From Antennarius striatus (taxonomy: Eukaryota > Chordata > Actinopteri > Lophiiformes > Antennariidae), in contig NC_090787.1 of the NCBI RefSeq assembly GCF_040054535.1, positions 16,506,001-16,570,000 of the forward strand: a DNA stretch of 64,000 bases, given 5' to 3'. The notes under the pieces are model-generated. The model was not told where the DNA came from. It ran no database searches and worked only from the letters and a program-made list of their open reading frames with translations. This document shows positions 49,701-60,062 of the stretch, one piece after another; positions within the stretch are counted from its first letter, which is position 1, and every line of letters begins with the position of its first letter. A program made the translations under genes and the position numbers.

Positions 49701-52700
49701 GTAAACCAAACTATTTTCTTATTACAGTAATTGGAAAAAGTAATCAACTGACTTCTTGCCCCAAACTAAGGCTGTCTGAAATAAAAATTTTGGGGCCTTC
49801 AAAACATTGATGAGAATTACACATGAATGTTAAAGGCAACTGTAATTTAAAATGAAACAGCCTCTAGGCAGGGTTCAAAGTTAAGTGCCAAGTGCAAAAT
49901 GCAGTGGATATTAACCTGAATCTGTGAAGACAACCCATCACACTGGTAGGTATTTATTTGCATCGAAATAGTCATGGAGTTTAAAACTATGCTGAGAGCC
50001 TCTACCATCATTTGCAGCACATTGAATCAGCCCTTGGCAGTTTGACACAGGCACCTGTATGTGATTTCACAGACCAGGCAGGTCGTCCACCAGTCAGACC
50101 AGCCAGTTCATTGAAATAGGTAACATCATACCGTTTTACAGCTGCTGTTACAGATTCACACAACAGTTCCATATATTCTGATGCAAAATTTCAGTCAGCA
50201 AATAAAAAAATAGATTACTTCTATTGTTCATTCTGATCTGATCTGGCGGAGGTTAGTTTCCTCCATAGAGTGGCTGGGGCACACCCTTAGAGATAGGGTG
50301 AGGACACAGTCACCAGGGACAAACTCAGAGTAGAGCCACTGCTCCTCCACATCGAGGGGGGCATGTGAGGTGACATGGACAACTGTCTCATTGCCTCCTG
50401 GACACCTCCCTAGGGAGATGTTCCAGGCATGTCCTGCTAGGGGGAGGCCTCAGGGAAGACTGAGGACATGCTGAAAAGGCTATGTCTCTTGGCTGGCCTG
50501 GGAGTGCCTCGGGATCTCCCTCTCCCCAGAATCTAGAGGAGGCGTCTGGGGAGAGGAAAGTTTGGGCATCCCTGCATTCCTTCTCAGACCTGACCTCCAA
50601 TAAGTGGTTGAAGATGGATGGCTGGATGCATGCATGCATGCATGCATGCATGATTTATTCTGGAGAGACATGATTGGGTCATGGAAATGTGACTGATTTG
50701 AAAGCTGTCATTTTCCTGAAGCCTATGATCATAGAGTTGTACCGTAAATGATGTGGGCGTGACACTGACGAAGAGTGCAGAGTGTTTTTTGCTCAGGTTG
50801 GCGACTCAATAAACTTGAGCTTGCATCTGGTCTGTTTATTAGGACCAGCAGACCTGTGAAGAAAATATCGATGTGAGTATGGCTCTCTAAATGACAGAAT
50901 ATAATCTATTTGGGTGAATGTGGGTGGTTAGTACATTTGAATGACTGGAGCAGATCCATGCATCACTACTGACCATCATGGTTTCCTCAAACTGGAAGTT
51001 ATTGTTTTCTTATATATTTTCATTTGTGAGTTTTTAGAACAGGGGGGCAGGTTTGAACCGTTGTCGTCGTCCCCCCCCCCAGTCCAGTGCTTATGTTCAT
51101 CTGGCTGCAGGGTAAGTGAAGCAGTTGTTGTGGATTTAGCTGGTAAACCCCTTCCCTTTAGACCCTGGTTCAGTCATGCATTTCAGTCCAGTCATTCTGA
51201 TTGACTGGACGCCTGTCCGGCTCATACAAGTGCTGGCTTCCTGCTGCATTAGCTCCTGAAGCATGCTGCAAATTAATTTAAGAAACCTTCAAGATGAAAT
51301 ACTAATGGAATGTAAAGCTAATCTACATATGCTAATCCCCAAACACTTCGTAAACATAGACAGCCACAGCCTGCCACCCACTCTCTATAGTTCCTCGCTG
51401 TGGAATGTTTTAGCCACAGGGGTCCAGCGGTAATGACAGGCTTGTGGTGGATTAATGTGGAGTTATTTATTTCCGATTGAGTGAGCCTCCCCCCAGCCCC
51501 CCACTCATACTCCTTTTGGCTAGTCAGGTCTGCTCTCTGCAACTGTTGGAGATGCTCCGAATGAGCAGCCCTAGACCTTCTAGAATACAAGCCGCAGACC
51601 TCCACCGACAGTCATCACGCTGCATTCTGGGATATCTTCAGCCTTTTACCTGCTCTTACCTAATTAATTTTAGGCCATGCACTGGCACAACAATTGGTCT
51701 AGTGCTGCTGCCTCCCGTCTGTCTCCAAGTGTTTGTTTGAGCACTTTTTCCCTTCTGTGTATCATCCTTATTCCCTTGTTTTTTTATCGTCCTCCAAAAG
51801 CCATCCAATTAATATGCTAATGAGCTGATAAATATTTATGGGGTTTTAAATTATGCAGAAAGCTTTCAGAGCCCGATGTGAAATGCGTCGCTCGCAGGAC
51901 TTCAAAGCCTTGCATTACTAACTAGGCAGGGGCAGATTTGCATACGGCTTTAATCAGCTGAATACTGATTGCGCTTCATTATAGCATTGGAGGGAGTGGA
52001 GCAGAGCTGAAGGAGGCCGCCAGCTGCACTTGTCGTTTGTTTCATTCCAGCAAGAGAAAGAGGGGTTGAACTTTTTCAGAAGTACAGAGTCTTGGCACAG
52101 GAGAGGGAGAGAGAGAGAGAGAGAGAGAGAAGGGGAAAGCAAGGAAAAAGTAGGCACTGTGAAAGAGAGGGGGCAGAGCTATAAGAAAATAGTGCAGAGA
52201 CAGGGAAGGAAAGCTGTTTGCCTAAATCCTGTTGGCTTTCCCAGTGTGGGTATCTCAGTGTTGTTCAGTGAACCGTGCTGTGGTCAGTGCCACTGTGTCT
52301 GTGCATAGCAGTGGTCGTATTAAACTGCTTGTTGCTCACCATTGGAGAGTGGAGACGGGGAGGAGTTGGAGGTGGAACAGAGTGCCGCACACCCGTCGGT
52401 TGTTTTGCCCGGTACAGGCAATTTTTGGTGATAGTTGTAACCATGCTGGAAAACACAGGGGGAGTAAAAGTAGGTGAGTTGACTATCAGACTGACTGAGT
52501 TCAGCTGGGTTTGGTCTTTGCTTGTGTGATGTAGGAAAGGGTGATCTGGTACATTTTACAGACAAGCTTCACCTGTTGGAGTTCATTATTTTCATGTTAC
52601 ATCAGTTGTTGTGTCATCTGTTATAAAGGATTTGACTGCACATGTAATGACATTGTGTTTGTGATTCATTTTTCCTTCGTAATGTTGCTTGCCGGTTTGA

Positions 52701-55700
52701 TGGATGAATGTGACCAGATGGTTTTTGCAGTTATTGGACATACTAAAGTGATAAAACTGAGCACACGTCTATTTATATTGAGTCAGCGTTGTAATGTTTG
52801 CACTAGTAGCGGGTGTGAGTTTGTCTCACTGTGTCTCTGTCTGGCTCTTCCAGATGCTAAAGTGAATAATCAGTCAGAAACTGCTAAATGTGCAATGGAA
52901 AGTGGTGACGGAAATACCGGTGAGTGACTTCCAGCTTTTATTTCTCAAAAGGGCTGAAATTAGGATGTGCAAAGTTATATTTTCTCATTCAACAGGTTTC
53001 ATGATCAGAATCAAAAACATATTTAAAAATGCAGCACAATCTCTGAGAGACTCATTTAATTAAAAACTTGGCAGCTTTCCATATTCTTTTTGAGTTATTG
53101 TCAAATGAAGTGTAATTTGTCCTGTCATGGTGTGTGTCATTGACTCTGATTCAACTAATCAACCTCAGAATTTGTTTCTCATACTTGAATTCTTATTGTG
53201 TAATAATGACTTAATTAAATAGATTTATGTGCTTCAAAAATTGGTTTGAGGCTATAGTGTTGAAATGTCATTCTGTGATGATTTACCAGCTTCTGGTATG
53301 AACAGCTTTATGTAGCAGTAGTGATTTTTAGGTCATCATCGGCTTCTTATTCCTACCACTCAATAATTATGTTCAGTTTTCTTTGCATGTCGAATGAGTT
53401 TGTCCTCCTTAATTGTGCTTATCCAGCTTCACAGTGGGCTTGCAACAGTACATTTCTCCTCTGTGTTAAACCAACAAGATATATTGCTGCTATGGATTAA
53501 CAACATCATAGATCACGTTTTCAATTGCATCACAATAGTAAAGCGTTTTGAACTCTCTTTTTACCGTGTGATTCATGAATTGTGTTTGTTTCTCCAGGAA
53601 TCCAAACCAACGGCTTGGACTTTCAGAGGCAGACAGTACCAACCTCAAGTGCAATCACTAATGCACATGCACAAGCCCTCCTCCAACAGGTAATGCACGC
53701 GATCGCACGCGTTCCCTTCAGAAACCTGTTCTTATCCTGCAGTTGTGGAAGGAATGTGTATGTGTGTTATTGTAAATTTGCCAGTGCAAGGACACAATTA
53801 AATACAGTTTTCCAAAGAAATAAGGTGTGAAGTTTGAGCAGAGCTGTGGTCGTCTACACTCACATACAGAAGTAGAAAGAGTTCATTTAAATGAGCCAGG
53901 CTCCCCTTGAGTTGCTTGGCAACAAGGCAGATTAATCAACCCTGTATGCTAATTAGCTGCTCTGCAGTTGCTCGGAAACAGATGGCAGAGAATATGCAAA
54001 TCTATGCAGAATTTACATGGACTGCATAACAGTTATTTTAATTAGCATCTCAGCTCTCCCCTCCCCTCCCATTCACTCTCCTTGTGTCTGAAGGGTGCAG
54101 CACATTTTAAATACCCCATTTTTCTCTCTTCCTTTTCAATTCAAATTCCTTCCTGCTCAAAGACTCATGAAGCTTCCCGGGTTACACCGACTTTTGATAA
54201 TTAGTTGTATTTGTTTTGAGTGTCATTAGTTTTTGTTCTTTTTACAGTTTTGTCTGAATTAGGTATGTCCAAATTCTTCAGAGTCATTATTTTGTGTTTG
54301 AAAACAGAATTGATTTGTCTGTTTGCTCATATTAAAACTTATATCTGACCGCTTTCCACTAAGGCTGTTTTTAGTGTGGAAACTGAGCCCTACGTTGTAC
54401 AATGTTGGAGTGATTGTGTAGGTGCATGACGTCAACATGAACACTGTACTTGTTCATGATCTGCAAGCGACGTCTTTCCTTACTGGGGGTCATTTCAGCC
54501 AATGAGGAGCTTTTCCTGTCCTGCTTTGATACCTTTGTGAAGGTTTAGATATAATATTGTAATTTTAAATAAACTGTCATGCTTTTACATAATTTATTCA
54601 GTTTGAAGGTGAATCCAACTTTGTACCATTTGTTGCTGTATGGTTATAGAATTGGATGAATTAAATAAGATTTATTGCAATATGCAGAGTTATGATTTAG
54701 TTCCTGACAGTAAACTGGAGAAACCATTTGAAACATTTATCTTTGAAGATTCTCAGTCGTCCAGGTCATGGTTGGTGTTTTTGTTGAATAAAGTCAACTG
54801 GGCTTCTAGATGTTGAACCACGGTCATATGGTTTTCACCTGTGGGCTGTTGGCTCCTACCCCCAGGAGGTGGGGGTCATCTGTCAGCGTTGGTTAGATGA
54901 TTGTGTCGTTTGTTCCCCACAGTCATGTAAATGAGGGTTAGGATTTCTGGGAAGGGAACCAAAAGCTGCTAGTTTCCAAGCGACTCTCATTATGAATTAA
55001 CAACCTCAAGGTTAAACATGTGGAACCCCCCACCAGCCGTTCAGAAGAGAAGAAGCTTATTGGTCCAGATGATTTTAATCTGCAGAGGTCATTTAAAACA
55101 TTGCTGGTAACATCTAACAGCGTAGCAAACCTGTGACCAGGTAAACTAAAGCAAAGGATGAATTAGTGTGTACTTTAATGTATTTTTAAATAATTGATTA
55201 CTAGCTATCAGAGGATGAAAAACAGATTTTTGTAATATCCTGCTGTAATGTTGTGACACAATAACTATGGGTATCAAAGCTAATGCACAGTTTTTGGGTA
55301 AGAAAATAATGACCTCTCCTCATCTTGATTTGTCAAAGTTTACTTGTATTGTCTGCCTCTGTGTTTCCGTTTTCTATGACGATGACATCCTTCTGTTCCT
55401 CTCTGTCTCTTGACACTTCAGTTGACCCTGAGCCCAGCGCAGCAACAACTGTTGATCCAGCAGGCCCAAGCTCAGATCCTGGCTGCAGCCGTGCATCATT
55501 CAGCCAGCCAGCAGAGCAGTACCACTGGGGCCAGCATCTCAGCCTCTGCTGCCACTCCCATTACCCAGCTGCCCCTATCTCAGCCCATCCAGATCGCCCC
55601 TGTAAGACACAGACACACACATATGCCAGATTTTTTGCAGCTGCAGCTCAAATGGATTGTTTAATTTGAATCCCTTCCATATTACATCTCTAACAATGAA

Positions 55701-57977
55701 TTTCAGTTTGCATATTAACCTAGTCTCATGGGTTAGGTTAGCGTCTGGTTGACTTCTTTTATAAATTTACTCATTACCGTGAAGGGTTATAACATTCAGA
55801 AAGTGGGTTCATTGTTTCAGTGGTTTGGACCTGTAATGTTGTTTAATAGTGACTTATTCCTCTGTTTACTGAAACTGTTTCTTTGCAGCAGCTGCAGCAG
55901 CAGAGCCTAAGTCTGCCTCAGTTTGTCTTGGTGCAGCCTGGCCATCCCATCGCTACGTCACTGCAGCCTCAGTTCATCATCTCACACACACCGCCGGCCC
56001 AACAGAGTAACATAAATATTAGTTTGATTTGAATGCACACTTTACGCAAAAAAGATATATTATAATTCTCTAGTTTATGGACACGTTCTTTTGCTCATCT
56101 TTATTCCCATCTTCCTCTTTATGTAGGCATATTGCAAACCCAGAATCTTCTAACTCAACTACCTCCAAGCCAAGCTAACCTCCTGCCCACTCAACCAAGC
56201 ATCAACCTTGCAAATCAGGTTTGTAACTATGTTAGCACCTCTGATAGACTCAGAATAAATGTGTAGATAAGTGACACATATTTTACTGCTGTATTATCTT
56301 CTACATTCCCCTGTGCTGACTCTTATTGTGCTTTTTTTTCCCTTCAGCCTGCAACTCCAAACCGCACAACAGCAGCTACACCAATTCAGTCCCTACCAAT
56401 CGGTCAGACACCCCCCAAACGGTTGGATACCCCCACCCTGGAGGAGCCTAGTGACCTGGAGGAGTTAGAACAGTTTGCCAAGACCTTCAAACAGAGGCGT
56501 ATAAAATTGGGTTTTACACAGGTGTGTGGATGTGTGTGTGTGTGTAAAGACTAAAAAATTACATTATATGCTTTTTTCTTTCTACCATCCGTGAATATTT
56601 TTGGTACTCATAAGTTAGTGCTTGCTGTTTTGAAATTAATGATGCTAAACTGTTTCCCTCCTCACCAGGGCGATGTTGGCCTGGCTATGGGGAAGCTGTA
56701 TGGAAATGACTTCAGCCAAACTACCATCTCTCGCTTTGAGGCCTTGAACTTGAGCTTTAAGAACATGTGCAAACTCAAGCCGTTGCTTGAGAAGTGGCTC
56801 AATGATGCAGGTTAGTCCCTGACCCCCCCTTACAGACTGATGCAGCAGGAGTGGGGATTCTGTGATTGCACTGCATCTGTTGTGTTGTTGTGTAATAAGG
56901 ATTGGGCGGTGTGTGTCTACAATACCTTGTCTTTACCTTCCTCCCTTTCCTTTGTGTCCGTGCTGTTTGTGCAGAGAACCTGACGTCTGACCAGGCCCTG
57001 TCCAGCCCTAGCGGTCTGGGTTCCCCAGGCATGGGCATTGAGGGGATCAACCGCAGACGGAAGAAGAGGACCAGTATTGAGACCAACATCCGAGTGGCCT
57101 TAGAAAAGAGCTTTCTGGAGGTGAGAAACTCCTATTTAGTGATTGTGTTTTAAATAGATTACCCGAATACGTGAAAATATCATTTTTGAAATACAAATTT
57201 TGGGCTTTTTCAGAAAATGAAATATCAGAATCTTCTTTTATTAAAATTTCAATCAACATTTAAATATTTTTCTCCGAAAAACTTGTATAAATGGTTTTTT
57301 TTAATCCAATGTGGAGCAATAAAAATAAATGAAAGATTACAAACTGTAACAGTCACTGAAACACATTTCCTCATTCATACGTGGCCATTGAAGTAATCAC
57401 AAGGCTAGATAACATTAAGTAATAAAGTCAAATCAGTAAACTTATCATCTAAAGCGTTCTAATTGTACTACCTAATGATGATAACAAGTACCAGCCAGGA
57501 GTCTCCTCAGTGCTCACAGGGAATCCCTGGCTTTTTTGCCCTCTTCAAGCAGAACCAAAAACCTACCTCTGAAGAGATCGCAATGATCGCCGACCAGCTC
57601 AACATGGAGAAGGAGGTGATCCGGGTCTGGTTCTGCAACCGCCGGCAGAAAGAGAAGAGGATTAACCCCCCCAGCAGCGGCAGCAGCGGAGGCGGCAACA
57701 CCCCCATCAAAACCATCTTTACCCCCAGTAGCCCGCTGGTAAGGATCTACCCATTCAGTGGTTTTCTACGAGAGGAGGAGGAGGAGAAGGGAATGGTTTG
57801 AGGACCAGATTCTGTTTCCGTGTTTTCTGGAATGAACTATTCCAAACTTTTCTCTGTTGACCAGGTGGCCAGCACTGCAAGCCTTGTTAGCAGTCCAAAC
57901 ATCAACACACCCACCACTCTGACTGTAAATACAGTGATGCCTCTCACCAGCACCAGCGTCTCCAATCTGTCCTACAC

Positions 57978-58062
<85 letters not shown>

Positions 58063-59987
58063 GGCATGAAAGAATCAGCTCGATCAGACGTACAGTCAGG
58101 TTTTAGCCTAACTACATTTCTCCCTCGAAGGCACGACGGTCGGAGCCACGAACACAGCATCCGTCATCTCTACTGCCCCGATGGTTACTACAGCAACCAG
58201 CTCTCCATCTTTAAGCCCGTTGCCAACAACCATTCAGTCCACGACCACAGAGAACAAGGCTGGCATTCACGCGCAAACCATCGTCACCCAGGCGCCGACA
58301 TCCATCGCCACGTCCTTAGGAACGGGTCAGGTGATGGTGGCGGCTCCAGGCCTGTCTGCTGCGCTGCAGCCCACCAGTGCCAGCTTAGCTGCCATGGCTG
58401 CTGCTACTGGGCTCAACCCGGGACTGATGACCTCCTCCCAGTTCGCTCCAGGGTTTGTATTTGTCTCAGCGAGCCCTCTGAATATTCACCCTTTGGGCTG
58501 ACTTAATGGTTCGATCTGTTTCTTTGTGTCCAGGAGTGCCCTGCTCAGTCTGACTCCTGGTGGCCTTGGCAGTGCGCTGAGTCCTGCCCTTATGAGCAAT
58601 AGCACCCTAGCTACCATCCAAGGTGCGTGCCAATGTCGTTATAATACATTAAATAGCCATTGTGCCAATGTTTTCTCATAAATAATGTAAAGACCTGGTA
58701 GTTGATGCTTGGGTCTCGCTCTTTTTTTTTTTTTTTAATAGATTTTTATTAAAATTGTCTGACTGGGGTTTGTGTTGATATAAAGTCAGAAAACACCATG
58801 TCCAAGAGCAGAATAGACAAACCTGCCAAGTAACTGAATTAAAGCCAAAGCTAACATTGTTTGTTCTGCAGAGCATGTCGTAATAGTTCCCTTAATTCAA
58901 CAAATGGGTGCAGATCTCTCAGCAACACCCAGACTTCATGCTCTGCTGAACACAAGAGAGAAGGTGACAAAGACGGCTTGTTTCATCACACACTGCCCTC
59001 CTTTTGATTCAGAACCATTTGAGCTGGTGGGAGATTTTCTGAGCTATAGAAGTTTTCCTTAAGGCCAGCTTGTAAATTATCTGAGACTTGCCTACGGTGT
59101 AGGTTTTGGGTTCGAAAACCTTTTTTTTTTTAATGGAGCACCACCCATATCTCATTAGAATGGAGGAAGTCTTGAAAACCGAGGCAAGAGGTTTGGGAGA
59201 CGGTAGCTTGCTGTGCGTTTGAGTATTTGTGTCAATAAGGGAACAGCAGGAGCGCCAAACCCTGAAATCTGAACTGTCCTGAAGAACACGGCCAGAGTTC
59301 TTGCATTATTAATAAAACCTTCCCATGTTCTTATTCTGTTGGATATTTAAACAACAAGAAGGTTATTCTCCTCTGAAGTCGTTTTTTAATGTGCAGCCAG
59401 TTTTTTCATCATTTTCATCAGAGTAAATGCCCTGAATAACCACAGTGTCATCTTACCTTCTGGACAACAGTCATAAACATCAGCTATTCCTTCACAATTA
59501 GGAAACACGTGATTTATTAAAATGACCAAAGAAAAAAGCATCTAAATAAACAGATTCTTATTTTTCACACAGTACAATCCATCATTTTTATCAATTTCAC
59601 CCCTGTAACGAGTCCACGCTGCATTCAGATGTTATTATTCTGTAGTGTTATCATACGGGCCATACCCATGAGTTATATTGAATCTTAGAAAATCAGTTGA
59701 ATTGTTTTCATTAATTTTTGTAACTGCGGTGTGTTTTCCTCTTCCCGACAGCTCTGGCTTCAAGCACAATCCCCATCACTTCTCTGGACGGCAGCAACCT
59801 GCTGTTCGCCAACACCTCCGCCGGCGGCACGCCCAACCTGCTGACCACGCCGCTCTTCCTGAACCCCGTTAGTGTGGTGTCGGCGGGGGCGGGGCTGCAG
59901 GTCACTGCCGACGCTCATCATCAAGCCAATGCGGCCGCCGTGCCTGTGCAGGCCTCGACCATCACCACCGCCTCCAAGGCGCAGTGA
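43730..59987 (+). CDS. pou2f1: POU domain, class 2, transcription factor 1 (Oct-1)
   Basis: Oct-1 is a nuclear factor that binds the octamer ATGCAAAT. Coding exons: 43730-43775, 52854-52919, 53598-53689, 55422-55601, 55889-56006, 56127-56218, 56348-56521, 56669-56810, 56975-57120, 57553-57738, 57865-57979, 58131-58452, 58534-58622 and 59752-59987. Phases fit throughout: 2004 nt, 667 aa. It starts [15 protein letters not shown] as in human. Q-rich activation segments follow (exons 3-6). The POU-specific domain (about 230-303) has [20 protein letters not shown] and [20 protein letters not shown]. The homeodomain (about 330-389) runs from [20 protein letters not shown] to [18 protein letters not shown]. 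The Ser/Thr/Ala-rich C-terminus ends TASKAQ. The first intron is 9 kb. A Q-rich segment of about 50 residues present in human between exons 3 and 4 was not found. Confidence 0.97.
44700..50220. other. pou2f1 intron 1, central part
   Basis: Mostly AT-rich DNA. Short open frames (for example 44309-44605 just before it, and 45746-46033) have no splice partners or family features. I see no RNA gene or transposon border in this part. Confidence 0.4.
50230..50660 (+). mobile_element. LINE 3' fragment ending in an ATGC-type tail repeat
   Basis: Broken plus-strand coding resembles the end of a common fish LINE protein: a stretch like [14 protein letters not shown] precedes a DGWM-type tail. It finishes in tandem GCAT units (50625-50653), as expected for a 3' end primed at a short tandem repeat. 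It is 5' truncated and decayed. Confidence 0.6.
51320..51960 (+). promoter_or_regulatory. Octamer-bearing block upstream of the alternative pou2f1 exon
   Basis: Three octamer-type sites lie here: ATGCTAAT at 51329-51336 and 51814-51821, and the exact octamer ATTTGCAT (reverse complement of ATGCAAAT) at 51936-51943. The block precedes the candidate alternative first exon by 0.5-1.1 kb. The motifs are seen; regulatory use, possibly by Oct-1 itself, is inferred. Confidence 0.4.
52108..52132. repeat. (GA)n repeat in the presumed 5' UTR of the alternative pou2f1 exon
   Basis: About 12 GA units within a purine-rich stretch that continues to 52170. Confidence 0.85.
52443..52473 (+). CDS. pou2f1: Candidate alternative first coding exon of pou2f1
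   Basis: ATG with context AACCATGC opens ten codons, [10 protein letters not shown], plus one base, then the donor GTGAGT. The phase is the same as that of the main first exon, so it would join exon 2 at 52854 correctly. Mammalian Oct-1 has an alternative N-terminus that also starts ML and splices to the same place. The purine-rich upstream sequence would be its 5' UTR. Confidence 0.6.
53946..54048 (+). promoter_or_regulatory. Cluster of three octamer-like sites in pou2f1 intron 3
   Basis: Within 103 bp lie ATGCTAAT (53946-53953), the exact octamer ATGCAAAT (53994-54001) and ATTAGCAT (54041-54048, ATGCTAAT reversed). Surrounding bases add further TAAT cores. It looks like an enhancer-type element, but function is inferred. 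Confidence 0.4.
57980..58060. repeat. (GT)n microsatellite starting at the pou2f1 exon 11 donor
   Basis: About 40 GT units begin with the donor GT itself (57980-57981) and fill over half of the 151-nt intron. Confidence 0.95.
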
Positions 59988-60019
59988 ATCCAGTCGAGCC
60001 GCATCCCAAACGAATGGCT

Positions 60020-60062
60020 TATTTCCTACGTGGTGCACCGTTCCTGCACCACGTAGGAAATA
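60020..60062 (+). repeat. Perfect 18-bp hairpin just after the pou2f1 stop codon
   Basis: The arm TATTTCCTACGTGGTGCA (60020-60037) is the exact reverse complement of 60045-60062, with a 7-base loop CCGTTCC. It starts 33 nt after the stop codon. No protein or known RNA family is evident. Confidence 0.9.

Noticed and set aside
57739-57801. Read-through extension of pou2f1 exon 10 ending in a Glu-rich stretch
   Set aside because: A canonical GTAAGG donor follows codon CTG, and exon 11 continues the human-like sequence.
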